From NCBI GenBank assembly GCA_949152475.1, contig OX424558.1, positions 33,180,651 through 33,244,650 on the forward strand: a DNA stretch of 64,000 nt. The letters run 5' to 3'. This stretch comes from Terebella lapidaria (lineage: Eukaryota; Annelida; Polychaeta; Terebellida; Terebellidae). Made by a program: the position numbers and the translations under genes. The notes under the pieces are model-generated. The model was not told where the DNA came from. It made no database searches and saw only the letters and a program-made list of their open reading frames with translations. This document shows, in pieces, positions 46,371-59,040 of the stretch; positions within the stretch are counted from its first letter, which is position 1, and each line of letters begins with the position of its first letter.

Positions 46371-48799
46371 AATAAAGCTAATGCAGACTGAATAAATTTT
46401 GTCTTTTTTAAAAGTGGGTATATATTGGTGTTTCAATCCATACAACTGTGTTTATGTATTTACCACATTTAGATTGATGTATTGATTGTTTACAATTAAT
46501 AATATGGGTTAATGTCTATTACCCCGGTAGGCCGGTACTATATATTATTGCACGGCAAAGTCTACAAATGAAAATCACAACTTGTTTTTGTTATTCGTTT
46601 TTTTTTTTCATTTAGAAAGTAAACCTTTATCGGTACATGTAAGTGACGATCGTTTATCCGCTACGGTATTGTGATAACGTACTCGTGATCAACGCTCCAC
46701 TTGGGCCGTCGTGAATCATGTTCAGCCTCAGGCACATATTTTACAAAGTGAATACAAATGAACTAATCGTATTCAAGCAGATACGACGTATTTCCAGATC
46801 TAAACAATCCGTGACATAATGTTATCTGTAATAAGACTTTTTTTTCAAACATCGAGCCCCTGCTCCGCCAATCAAATCACGGGTGCACTCAGCCTGAGCG
46901 ACGCGGAGCGCTCAGACTGGGGTGCACTATGATCGGAATCGGACAGAGGAGTGACTGTTTGCAATTTTTATCGAACATGATCTGGTACCGTGAAGCACCA
47001 TGAAGCACGCATGTATAAATTTAGGCCAAATGACAGGGCAGCATTCGAAACATGTCCGTTTAGTGATTGGGCATGCGTACATTGCAGTAGCTGTCATTAT
47101 GTGTTCGAGTGAATTTTTTGCTAAATATGTCTTTTTCGCCGCTGATTCATTTTCACGTTTTATCGCCCAGTCATGCTCAATGGCTGATGTCCCATATTAG
47201 GAAATACTCGGAAACACTCGGGGGAACTCTCGGGTGTTCCGCCACTTCCAACCAATCAATGAACAGTGCTATTTATAGATCTTTGTCCTGTTACCGGTGC
47301 CTTCGCTGTATATCCTGCAATTACCGAGATATTTATCACTTGATAAACATACTACAGCGGATTTACAGAAACATCAACAACGATTACACCAAAATCCAGG
47401 TATTTCATGCTATCAAAAATTGTACGATTGGATAAAATCGCGTTTCTTGGTCGATATGCGAAGATAAACAATCACCATTTGCGATCGCATTGTCCCGTCT
47501 GCGCATGCGTTAAAGTGATATTGATTCCCGGCCGCAAGCCCGCAACCCGTATGTATAAACACAAGCACATGTATGATGAATTTGGTGTTTAATCGCTAAG
47601 TTTTATTATAAAGCCTCTGAATTTGCTGCAAGTCTTACGTATCATTTGGAGAACACACAATAACCGAGCAGTATTCCAAGTTTGGGGACCATAGGAATAG
47701 AACTTTAGACGGAGAAGATTCTGAAAGATTCGAGTCAGGAAAACATGGGGCAACAGACACGGCAGACACGTGTCAATCCATCCCAATAGCTCCACGGCTT
47801 TCAGCCGGTGAGCCAAAAACAATTATAAGGTATATCACACCCATCATATAAATGATAAACACATTGAGATTGAGAACATATATAATGGATGTCTCAAATA
47901 ATATCACAATGAATCAATTTCCTAGGTACAGTACAATACGATCTTATCAGAACAAACGATCGTCATACACCATGTCAGTGTAAAACTGAGATACACAGAT
48001 ATATACACAAGTGCATCATTCTGTGTTATGATATTATTCCTTGAGAACCATAAGTCACCAAATATTGATCCCTACCGTTTGATGGATCCGCAAACCAGAA
48101 TGATTCGACTTCAGAAGCACATAAAGCTTCTCACAAACATCGGGCGACGAATGGGTGGGACATTCTGTACTGTACACATTGCTCGGAAGCTATTAACGTG
48201 GGAACTCGACCCCAAATGGTGGAAATAGAATCCATCCTGGAAAACCAGACTGGCAAAGCTTTCCTAATCTCTGACAATCACTGGCGCAAGCGCTCCTTAT
48301 AGCCAATGGATAACCGGATTGTCGTTGTTTACTTTGACACTTTCCTCATTGAGGTGTATGAACAACCCAGGATGGGAAGAGGAAATTTCTTCAATAGCAA
48401 TGTTATTTCCCTGTAAGCTGATACTGTGCCAGTCCTTTTTGTCAGTATCACAGTCTATTCACTAACAAGGAATATGAGTGCTAAAGACTTAATTACATAA
48501 CATTTTAAACTTATTGATTATAACCGCACACAAAACGGACACACACATGGAGCAAAAGTACAATTTAAGTACTTGTAATATGTTGATTTAGATACGTGAT
48601 CGAACTAGCATTATTGAACAAACATCAGCGATATTCCAGCGTCACTGAGTTCATGGTGAACAGTTTGGTGTTGATGTCGCACTCGACCCCATTCGTCCGC
48701 TATCTGGTTGCCATCAATGGGAACAACCAGTTGGGATGAGAGTTCCTGGTGTTTCTGGTCACAAATCCGTCGAGCTATACACTTCAAAGAGGTACATAA
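46371..48799. other. Long stretch without recognised genes
   Basis: Only an imperfect 18-bp hairpin (46883-46900 with 46909-46927, GTGCACTCAGCCTGAGCG against CGCTCAGACTGGGGTGCAC) stands out. Frames here are short and do not look coding. Confidence 0.5.
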
Positions 48800-49050
48800 G
48801 GGGAATTGTATGCATGATTTTGAAAACAAACATTTAACAGATTTTGAGAAAATAGCTTCCAACGTCCAGAATTAGGCGTTTTTCGACACAGGAGGTCGTT
48901 TCAACCCTTAAGGTCATTTGAGGTCAAATTCAGAGTCACCACTGGAACCGCAACATATGATATCGCATTTGAATGTGCCAATATGTAAGCTATATCTTGA
49001 AGTATTCCACCACCCATCATGCAGGAAAAAAATGACAAAAAAATGACTCA
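48800..49050. repeat. Diverged AGGTCA-bearing repeat fragment
   Basis: Matches the 45.3-46.4 kb repeat: TTTTGAGAAAATAGCTTCCAA, TTCGACA...GGTCGTTT, TTAAGGTCATTTGAGGTCAAA and CAATATGTAAGCTATAT. Confidence 0.75.
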
Positions 49051-49212
49051 CAACACCCGTAACATATTGGTATTTAAGCCAGTACGTTTGGTCCTGCAAC
49101 CCACCGACCGTTGGAGAATTTAAAAAAAAAGTAAAACTATGCGCAGTTAGATGGTCAATATAATTGGATTGTTAACACAATGGTAAACCCATTAGCCTGT
49201 GAAATTTATCAT

Positions 49213-49450
49213 ATGCCACATCGATCGAATTTCCGGTCGGAGGAGCCTCACCTCAACGGTCAATTTCCATAAAGCTTACACCATGCTTCGGGCAAAGTAC
49301 AATCATTCTAACCTTCGAATGTGCTCTTAGCTGAGAAGTATCGGCACAAAAACTGGACCCAGCCTCTTATATTTTTCTATCAATCCGACGTTGTTCGTAG
49401 CTTCTTCAGCAGGGTTTTGTCAGGCAGGCAATGATATGATTGCCAATGGT
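49213..49450 (-). mobile_element. SINE-like repeat, second copy
   Basis: Reverse complement of the repeat at 40249-40487; shared pieces on the minus strand are CTCAGCTAAGAGCACATTCG, GCATGGTGTAAGCTTTATGG and GTTGAGGTGAGG. Its A box is decayed. Confidence 0.5.
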
Positions 49451-50145
49451 CATTTAAAAAAGATAATGTGAATCCCTGCTGAACTGTTGATAGATCTACC
49501 AATATTTCTGAAAATGTCATTGAAGTGCAGAATACTAGTAATTGTCCGGTGAAAACCTGTAATCATTTTGACTTTCCTCGATATCTGGAGTAAAATATGC
49601 AGTTTCAGTAATACGTGTAGATGTGAAGGCATTTGTGGTCTAACCGTGTAGGGCAATTGTATGTCATAATGTTCCAATTCAATCACATTAAACCGCTGAA
49701 AATGCAACTTGAATTGTATTTGAAATGTATCCAACTAGCTAATCTGAAAACTGCGAAGTCAAAGCATTGTAAATTTCTGGCGAATTTCGTCTGGTTCTGA
49801 CGTTATCCATATATGATGAGATAAATGACTTTAAAATGTGTACTGCTGATATGTCGTTACTCATCTAAGTAATTGCTGTTTTTAGGCAAGACCATGATTT
49901 GTAATGTATCCCATACATGGAACATTACTTCATACATCATAATAGGGTATGCAATATGGGACTTTCCCAGATCAAACCATTTTGAGTCATAAGTGAGTGG
50001 TACTTTTGGTGTATGTTCATTTATGTCCTGGGTCAAACCATTTTAAGTCCTAAGTGAGCGTTACTTTTGGTGTATGTTTATATAGTTTTTTTCATCAATA
50101 TTCTCAACAGTCATATGTTGTGACATTATAATTTTGCGTCGTCAT
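49451..50145. other. Mostly unrecognised; small 61-bp tandem duplication
   Basis: 49970-50030 and 50031-50091 are tandem copies (TCAAACCATTTT, AAGTGAG, TTACTTTTGGTGTATGTT). Nothing else recognised. Confidence 0.65.
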
Positions 50146-51878
50146 TTAAGGTTGTTCGATACACCGAACGCGTCATCGCCCGTCTATGGTTGACCAAACG
50201 TGTCATAAACAGCGAATGTAACGCCGGGGTGAAATAGGGACCGGCGGGGTATAAATGTTGCCGCGCAATGGGAGTACTGGAAAAATCAGCGGTCTGTAAT
50301 CAGTACGGCGGAGTCTAGACTTGAGCACACAATAAAGTACTGGAAGCATCACAGCATAATCTGATAATAGGCCTAGTATCTTTCAGTGGGCCAGCCTCGG
50401 TTAAAAATGACTTAGAGCATCCATTCATTACATAGTTTTCATATGTCTAAGAGTAAACGTTTGCACACAAAAAACTAGTAGGCCTAACGTTTTCCAAATC
50501 TTCTGATTACCATGATCAAAATGATCGTAAAATTATTCAAATCAATGTTAAATGGCCACACTTCCTGTGCTTCAGGGCATAATTTTCAATACAACTCAAG
50601 CTTAGCGATATATGATATCTGTGTAAGACCGATAAAAAGAGTGTGAGGTTTTCTCCGGTTTCTTACCACAAGCTCCCATCCGCCGAATCCTGCATTTTGT
50701 GCCCCAGTGGGGTGTTTTCTTTACATTTTCAACCTCTTAGAACGTCAAAGTTCACCACAAAATATCCATAGGTCGTCGCGGACGCACTCTTTTTTTTTGA
50801 TAGTTTACATCATGCAGCCCTACATTTGTCTCAGTACCCATATGCATATTTCCAGGTCCACTAAGCAACATTCCATTTATATATATCAATTCCCCAATAG
50901 CCTGGCCATTATATAGGCCGAATATACCAAATGTATACCGTTCAAGAGGAATATATCATAAGAAGAGATCACTTTCATCGGGCCGCAACATTTCCAACCC
51001 ACCAGGCTCGATTTCGCGGGGCCCAATTTTCGTTACATTCCGACGGTCAGTCTTGACACGTTTCGTCTACCATACCCATTCCGCTATCTAAGCCGAATGG
51101 GGCTAACTTTTTTGTTTCCGCAGCTTATCTCCCCAGAAATTTACACTATGTTAGGCGAATTTCTGCCAAAATTCATCGAGATACATTAAATAGACCTATA
51201 GACGAAAAAATCCCCAAAAATCACCGCGCATAGATCAGCGCTGCCCTCAGTCAAATCCGTTATCAGCCATTAGGCCTATATCCTCCCGTCGTACATAAAG
51301 TTATCGCAAAATCCTGTGCCAAATGTGGCGGTCATCTTGCTCAAGCCAATTGGGTGAAATTTATTCCTAAAGTTCTACTGACTTGTCAAATTTGGTGGGG
51401 GATATTTCAGCTATTAGGCCTACTGAGTTGGCGACCGGAGAGAATCTCATCCGAGCCAATTGACCGGTCAACATCTAGTGGTTAATTCTAGCGGCCATAC
51501 CGTTCATGCTAATGACCACAACTACCATGCAAGCCTTTTATACATTTCTGAGTCAACGTACAATAAAATGAAATTTATGATTATTCCAATTTATACTCAC
51601 AAAAACTTGAATAATTTGACATAGTATGCATTCCTAATTCATGAAATTATTGATTTTTTGTTTCCATAAAATGACATTTTTCATGTTTTAATGACATTTT
51701 TCATGTTTTAACGCTTATATCGCGAAAAGTAACCTGGATAGGTATGTTTTTTACATTATTTTTACAAAGCCAAAATATCATTGAAAGAATATGTGTAAAA
51801 AAAATTGAAAAAAATACTGTATTACTGACCGAGTAGTGATACTCAACGTTGTATGGATTATGAGAAGTTGCTTTTTTA

Positions 51879-54126
51879 CTCACCGAAGGTGAGTATAATG
51901 GGATCGACCGTGTGTATGTTTGGATGTATGTATGTCACAAACGTGGCACGTTTTGTTGTATGGGGACGGATTTTTTCCATTTGGGGCACGTTCTGGCCCT
52001 ATCTGCTCCCTCTATCGATATGACAACTGTGGAATTTCTCCGTGCATCCATGTTGACATACCGTAATGGCCCGAAATACCGCCCCGGCGCTGTATCCGAC
52101 ATTAAATAAAATTTTATCTCATCTTATCTTATCTTAATAGTGCTTTACATGTTTCAGCCCCGGCGCTAATACGAGACCGGCGGGTAAACGAGACCGGCGC
52201 TTAATAATACAATGAGCAAAAACGATATATTTTGAAAGCTTGTGCACGTGAACACACCGATTTTCTTCACTGTATTTAGTGCACGGCACGGCTGGAAGGG
52301 GGGGGGGGGGGCATAATGACGGGCGGTTACATCGAGGATGGTGTTAGCTGGTTAGTCCAATGGCTATGGACAGCAGATACACGGTAGATAAATTTATAAA
52401 TTATAGTAGAATACATCGTGATGAAGCTTGCAAATTCAATAGAAAAATTACCGGTGCTGGTACCTGCCGATATTCTGTAAATCAGCTTTTCAGAGTTTGG
52501 ATTTATTATGATATCGGTGTGTTAAATGACCGGTTCATACACAGACCTACTGCATACGTTATGTGCGTAGTAAATGTCGCATGGCGCCGCAATACATGCA
52601 ACCAATGAAGATATATGGTAATGGTTATTTATATTACGCTGATATAAATGTAATGTAATGTTGGGTCTTGGGGAATGGATATCATTAAGTTAGTCGGTAC
52701 AATTATATATACATGCAGCTGCTCAATTGCATCACCTAATTGGTTAGCAGGTGTTCTATTGTCATAATGAAAATCTCATATCGGTTGTGTTGTTTCACAA
52801 ATGTGTAATCAATTGCAATCACCGTGGGACTATGTGTGCTACGTGCACCGGTACATAGACTTACACCCGGCGGTTATTTGAACCGGCGCTAATTCGAGAC
52901 CGGCGCTTATTAATGCTTTTAAAGACATACCCCCGGCGCTTAAACGAGGCCGGCGGGTAAACGAGAACCGGCGGTATTTCGGGCCATTACAATAGTTGCA
53001 AATTTAATTGTCGAGTCGGACAATTTCCGCACGCAACGCCAGTCGCCAACATGTATCTAAGATCGGAGCGAGGGAGATGATAGACGTGACAGCCGTGTGT
53101 TATGGGTTTTGAGATGGGCGAACGCAGGGCTCCACACTAAGGACCTCCCGACCTCCCGGGGCAAGTAATAATTGGGTGAGGGCAAGTGAGCAAATACGAG
53201 CAGTCGCCCGACGGGCAACCACAAATTTGCGGCCAAATCATAGACATATTATTCAAATAAATGTGTTCTTTTTTGTCTCACAACCTGTCAAGATTGATTC
53301 ACCACCGTATTGATTTACCGAGTGCTGGATGACACATCAATACTTTGTATGTACATATTAAATTATGCAAATTACGTAGTTAGCCAATAGCATTTGCGGG
53401 TTTACCATGACACAGCAGAACTTTGTATGTACATAAATTATGCAAATTACAAGTCAGCCAATAGCATGCGCGGGTTTCTCAGATCGCGTGCATGTTTACG
53501 ATGTTGCATAGCAACGCATCCACCGAACGAACATATTCCAAGTATTTGAAGCGTGCCGAATAAGTAGGCGAGATACGGTGGGTGCTGTTTTCCAGTTACA
53601 AAGCGATACTGTACTATGTTACTGTTAATATCAGAATATAATATAATTTGATATTTGAAAGAAAGAAATTTGAATCTAGAGTACAATAACAAGTTATTAA
53701 CAACACCATGCATTTCATTGACTGAAATATTGTGTATTCTGGCACTCCGAATGCATTGCCCCATGAGAACAGTGCCAGGAAAAACCCATCTGGCACTCTC
53801 TGTGGTTGTCAAGCAAAACTTCATGAAAAAGACAGAAAACGTTATCATTGCAAAAGCTACGAAGGCCATGTAAACACTGGCAAAATGGACAGTGTTTGGT
53901 TTGAAACTCGTTGATTTCGTGGATAATTCTGTTGTTTTGGACAAAAGGCTCTGCCTAGATCACAGAGACTTGTGCCAAGATAAACCCATCTGGCAGTCGA
54001 AACAATGCCATATGCATATATAGGTAACTTGTCAGTCACGCGTGCATGTTCACGATGGGTACATTATGATGGGTATATTAATACAAGCCCGTCATAATGT
54101 ACCCATATGTACCCATCTTCGGTGAG
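51879..54126. mobile_element. TA-flanked TIR element, middle of the nest, 2248 bp
   Basis: Ends CTCACCGAAGGTGAGTATAATGGG and the inverted CTTCGGTGAG (outer core CTCACCGAAG), with TA on both sides (51877-51878 and 54127-54128). The left tip is itself a small palindrome (TACTCACC/GGTGAGTA). A 76-bp tandem duplication (TATGCAAATTAC...AGCCAATAGCAT) lies at about 53335-53475, and CAGGGCTCCACACTAA near 53126 resembles a hAT tip. No transposase recognised. Confidence 0.65.
52061..52992. mobile_element. TA-flanked element with GGCGC-rich subterminal repeats, inside the nest
   Basis: Ends CCGTAATGGCCCGAAATACC and an inverted match (CGGTATTTCGGGCCATTAC) next to TA. Both subterminal regions carry repeated ACGAGACCGGCG and CCCCGGCGCT words. 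The same ends define the 166-bp MITE at 56219-56384. Inside, 52360-52608 is an 82-codon open frame with no recognised domain, and a G-tract of about 13 lies near 52299. Confidence 0.75.
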
Positions 54127-54534
54127 TACGGCGCCCCATGGGCCCTTGTTTTTTGTAAAATTTCAGTGTTGAAATATATACACATATTCTTACTCCTGCC
54201 ACGAAACATATCAAACTCAGTGCTAGTGAATTTTGTTTCATCAGTTTAATGAAACATTGTACATACAACAATTCTGTCCTAAAATATCCTATAAATAAAG
54301 AGTTTTAGGCCAAAATATACAGTTAGATAGAATGCCGTGATGTAATGCATTGTGGCTATTGCTGAGGTACTTTTAAGACTGATAGGAGGTCAACAAAATG
54401 CATCATAGCAAAAAATATCATACGGTGACCTACTATTTTTTTCTGCTTTTTGTAATCAATACGTATCTAGCTATCAAGAAATATAATTTTTTACTCAATA
54501 AAAACACCTTACCGGGTGTTTCGAACAACCTTAA

Positions 54535-56120
54535 TGTTATTTATTTTCCATCATGAGTAGATATATGCCGTTCAACTACAACTGCACATATTGGCTCATA
54601 ATTATTGATCAGGGCACTGTGTCATTGCCACCAGTTTTCCTTGACATTTTGTGGACTGCTTAGCTCTCATGGTTACTACAGGTCTCCATCTGTTCACTCA
54701 CTGGCTTGCCGGCCTTCGTGTGTCACTTGTCCATATCTGTGGCAGACCGTATTTATCGGATATGTGCCAAATCGGGCATGTATTCATGTTCAAATGCGAA
54801 ATGTCGCCAGACGTTCGGAACCTACATACACTGCAGTGTAGAATGATTGACAGATATAGGACATAGGATGTACCAGATAAAATGTTTCAGGTTTACGTGT
54901 GTCACTGCTCGAACACTTTCTTCATTTGTATTGCAGCCTTTTAATCATAATAACCTCTCGTACATTGCGTAAGTGCTGTAGGCTTGATCTGGTCCAGATG
55001 TCAAACCCAGTCAACCCATATTAATCCTTGGATTTTTAGTGCACATTAGTTCGTATTAACTAAGTATGACACATTCAAGCTTGCAGAATGAAATGACATT
55101 CGAAACCACTTTTTCTACTTAGTATATTCAGATGGTATAACAGAATCCCAGTACACTCTTAGAGATGAACTATTACAGGACAATGCAACAATGTCAAAAG
55201 AAAACGGGAAAAATTAAAGACTGCTTAGTAGTTACAGTTCGACGTGAAATGTCATCGAAACCCATGAAGATATGAATCTCGTTTTAATCATCATCAGTGT
55301 GAGTCTCTCCGGTGAATATACCAATGTCATGTAAATACTGCATTCTGACGGGGAGAGTTACTCATAATATGCACACACAAAAATTGCATAATTTCATCGC
55401 AGATAAAAAACTTTGATCTTACTCGTTATAATTTTGATGAAACACCAAACTACCGAGTCATCAACAACCAACACCATTCATCACACCACAGAAATGTGAA
55501 GAAACATGCGTATATCAATATCCAGTGAACACTTTCTTATCTCACTGACACGAGAAATTTATAATTGTGTACAAATAACTGGTACAAATAACGGTTAACT
55601 TGTGTACAAATAACTTATTGACTGGGTACACAGCTTTACTAATAAAGTTTTTCTTCATACATTCACAAGTTCTGATTGTTCAAGTGCACAATTTATGGTT
55701 TCATCATGTGCATTCCACATACGTGGCATTATGGCATATATCAGAATAATGTTAAATTATATTTTCAAGTGAATTCCGTTCTGATGTGTCGTATCACTAT
55801 TGTAATACCTATTATAAACCCTGTCCTAAATAGTAGGCTATGGAAACGCCGCAGCTGTTTTCAAAATTTCGAAACCCACAATGAATTTTAATTATGGAAT
55901 CATGTGCGCACGAGTTACGGAATTCACTCATCAGGATATTCCCATGAGAATCTATGTGGAGACCAACGGACGGTTTTTACAATATTACAGCGAGATAATA
56001 CCATCGATCGCGATGTGGACAACTCATATATGAATTATGAGCAGAGTAGATAAAAAATTTAGGCAATATGCTAAGAAAGGTTTACATGAAAAATGTATAG
56101 TGTTGAGACATATTGCTGTC
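54535..56120. other. Stretch without recognised features
   Basis: No gene, RNA or repeat family recognised. Confidence 0.5.
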
Positions 56121-56215
56121 CAGACATTTCAAAGTCGCTGAAGGTCAAGTATTAAGTCACCACTGAAACAGCAATATATGATTTCCCAATGAGTGTGCCA
56201 ATATTTACATGTAAG
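56121..56215. repeat. Small AGGTCA-repeat fragment
   Basis: TTTCAAAGTCGCTGAAGGTCAA, GCAATATATGATTTCCCA and GTGCCAATATTTACATG match the 45.3-kb repeat. Confidence 0.65.
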
Positions 56216-56218
56216 CTA

Positions 56219-56384
56219 CCGTAATGGCCCGAAATACCGCCGGTTCTCGTTTACCCGCCGGCCTCGTTTAAGCGCCGGGGGTATGTCTTCAAAAGCATTA
56301 ATAAGCGCCGGTCTCGTATTAGCGCCGGGGCTGAAACATGTAAAGCACTATTAAGCGCCGGGGCGGTATTTCGGGCCATTACGG
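56219..56384. mobile_element. MITE, 166 bp, TA target
   Basis: Near-perfect inverted ends CCGTAATGGCCCGAAATACC and complement, TA on each side (56217-56218 and 56385-56386). The interior repeats CGCCGGTCTCGT- and GCGCCGGGG-type words. It is a deletion derivative of, or sister to, the element at 52061-52992. Confidence 0.9.
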
Positions 56385-56394
56385 TATATCTTGG

Positions 56395-57190
56395 ATATAG
56401 ATGATTGGCATCATCAAATGATATAGATGATTGATGATTCAAATGATATAGATGATTGGCATCATCAAAATCTGACTGTATTGGTGGTAATAGATTGATA
56501 CTTACATTCATACCACTGAATCGGTGTCACTGCTGGCGGACGTTAAATCTGTCCCCGAGGATACCATCAACTCAGTAGCCTTCTGGCTTGTGATTAGGTA
56601 CTTATGTACTTGTCATGTATCTGTTCCATGGGGTTTGTTTCGGATTTCTAAATTATTTTAATAGGTTGTTGGGCAGTTGTATACTAATTCCATCAGGAGT
56701 ACAGTAGAAACATATTTCACACTGTCTGCCCCTGATGACGCCAGTGTGTCTTTGGATAAACTATTTGGTCGGGCTTTGTTTCTATTGCAAAATGTGTTTT
56801 ACGTTTGTTATTGGCATCATCAAAATCTGACTGTATTGGTGGTAATAGAATGATACTTACATTGGAAGTGTTCTAGGAGGTTTCTCCGAACAGCGTCATT
56901 ATGAGAACAATTGGATGAAAATTTCCAAAAGATTCCAGAATTATCCAACGGCAATTTTAAAGAAAATTGCTAGAAAAGGAACAGTGACTTGATTTAGGAA
57001 GAGAGAAAAAACGTTTTGGCCATCCGTCGAACATTCAAAATGGCCCCACACACAGACTGGTGATTCAGGGCAATTAAATTTATACGCGTCAAGGTTACAT
57101 AAGGGGAATCTTTTGAAACAAAAATCTCTAAACTGTCCGAACAGTTTTTGAGACATTGGCCGCCATTTTGAAGAAAGCACGGAAATACAA
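56395..57190. repeat. Dispersed repeats: 39.5-kb family and AGGTCA-family piece
   Basis: 56395-56480 is a local repeat of ATATAGATGATTGGCATCATC. 56620-56870 matches 39470-39720 (TTCGGATTTCTAAATTA, CCCCTGATGACGCCAGTGT, TTGGCATCATCAAAATCTG). 56880-57190 matches the non-AGGTCA half of the 45.3-kb repeat (CAGTGACTTGATTTAGGA, AAAATGGCCCCACAC, AACAGTTTTTGAGA). Confidence 0.75.
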
Positions 57191-57980
57191 AAACTGAAAA
57201 AAATGGGATGGTTAAATCTTGTATGAATCGTTGGAGGGTATAATGTAGGTACGGATACAAATATTATGTACACGCCACCATTAAGAAACACGGCATTCAA
57301 GATACGGAGTCGTTTGCAGTATGGATCCCGCTTGTGTTTAACTCTCTGTTATTAAATATATATGTATATACATGTTTAGGCTCATGAAATGATAACATGG
57401 CTTAAACACAAGTAGTAGATAGGATTCAAGGTCATGAACCTGTGATGTCCCCGGTGCCCGATTAAATCCCAATTGACACCCACTGCTCCTTCACTGCAAC
57501 AACAGTGGAGGAATTGTTCCTGATTTGATCTTCTGAAGAATACGACACATTAGAGAGGTAATAGACGGATTATTTTGTCACGGGTTATATGTCCCTGGTG
57601 TCGAAAGCTGACAGCTATACTTTTTCGTCGGAAGACAGGATTAGTTACACGTGTTGATTCATTCATCCTTAAATCCAAGGAGAAAAGAAACTGACACCTC
57701 TGAATACTGACACTGAATTTTCTCTTGTTCATAACCTAAATTGTATAATGTATTTTATTCTGCTGTGCACGGTGCGTCCTGGTGATGAACACTGGTTCTG
57801 AACATGGTACTCGTGTCACACAAGAAGAATGGACAGTAGAATAATGGATGTCCATTGTTGTTTGTAGTCAGGACATTATGCTGCACAAAAAATAATTACC
57901 ACCCATATACTTGGGTTAGGTGTCTTGCACATTTGAAATATTATCCATTGTGATGACGGGCAAAAGTAGCGATGTGGCAA
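57191..57980. other. Stretch without recognised features
   Basis: Nothing recognised. Confidence 0.5.
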
Positions 57981-57984
57981 AAGT

Positions 57985-59040
57985 AGCAACCTCTTCAAAA
58001 GTCAGATAATGTGATTTTTTTTCAGTAATTATCTAGCACATTCACTCTAAGTTCTCATCCACCTGGTGCTCTTTCCATAACAGGATCCACGAGCGTGTTT
58101 CATCTACAAGAATTCACCTAGAATGTGAATGATCAATTATTTGTAAATTGTCCAGGCGGTGAAGGTGTCAGTAGATGTGCAGTGAATACATAACCAGCAA
58201 CACCGGCCATCATCTGTACCCGCTGAAGTAACATTCCCACCATAAGGCGGGATGTTCAACCCCGGTCACTTACATTCTCTAGGTGATTATTCGAAAAATA
58301 ACTAATGTAGAGATTACAGATATTATTATTTTTTTACTTTTTTGTACACAACACATGATCGATCATCAACACCATAGAGTAAATTAACGGGTTCTCGAGT
58401 GGCCACATATATTTACTGGTTGAACATCGGAGTCACTGTGGCTCTGAGCGTATTTGTTGGTCCGACATTTCGTTTAATGTATACACATACACGTATGTAA
58501 GTATTCTTGGTTTTCAGCAATCGAATATCTGAAAACGATCAGATATGATCGGAAAGAATGGTGGATATTTGGGCCTTGACGTCTAGTTGAATATATATAT
58601 CTTATTTGAGTTCAGTTCAGCTGATTGTCCGGTTACTATTCATCCCACATTCAGCCTCGGCCACTCTGTTGTTTCGCTAACATACTTATGCAAGGTTTAC
58701 ACTATTATTTGTCTTTCTCCACCCATGAGTGAAAGAGCAAGAATTCCACTTGCACTCGGCCACTCTACTGGGTAGAAATTATATTATGTGGTAAAGTGCA
58801 CAGCACCTTTGCTACGTTAAATAGATGTGCGCTTATATGTTAACTTTAATTCATTTGCAAAACAGTTGTAATTCAAATGGTACAGTGACATAATGATTTC
58901 CGATGGAAAGGTGACATGTACTTCTGTACATGGAAGTATTGTATCTTTGAGACATCACACCATGGAGCATTTACATAATTATGAATCGATTAAATATTAA
59001 TAATTCAAATTTATATGCAATTGTTCTGTATACATATACA
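57985..59040 (+). repeat. Direct repeat, copy 1 (possible Penelope-like terminal repeat)
   Basis: 58391-59040 matches 63352-64000 at a constant offset of 4961 bp; I counted about nine substitutions and no gap in the part aligned by eye. The surrounding 57985-58400 and 58855-59000 also match 59577-60560 and 60620-60780, but much more loosely. The ~450 bp at 58400-58855 are absent from that older copy, so they look like a later insertion carrying the GGCCTTGACGTCTAG terminus (58572). Confidence 0.8.

Larger units (their letters stand above)
50150..54530. mobile_element. TTAA-flanked TIR element, outer shell of a three-level nest
   Basis: Left end GGTTGTTCGATACACCG and right end its inverted match (CGGGTGTTTCGAACAACC), each flanked by TTAA (50146-50149 and 54531-54534). 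TTAA targets fit Kolobok or piggyBac types. Near its left end a TATA box (GGTATAAATGTTG, ~50269) and an AATAAA (~50329) stand about 60 bp apart. No transposase is visible. Elements 51879-54126 and 52061-52992 lie inside. Confidence 0.6.

Noticed and set aside
50265-50340. TATA box followed by AATAAA as a solo LTR
   Set aside because: No TG...CA boundaries or short target duplication could be placed; the flanking TTAA ends explain the interval as a DNA transposon edge.
53126-53230. hAT element suggested by CAGGGCTCCACACTAA
   Set aside because: No inverted partner end or 8-bp duplication was found nearby, so at most it is a fragment.
53447-53944. 165-codon minus-strand frame with a hydrophobic segment
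   Set aside because: It lies inside a TIR element, crosses a local tandem duplication and an AT-rich part, and matches no domain I know. An open frame of this size can occur by chance.
56733-56765. Hammerhead-like CTGATGA in the 39.5/56.7-kb repeat
   Set aside because: The GAAA half of the core is absent (GGATAAAC instead) and stem II does not form beyond three pairs.
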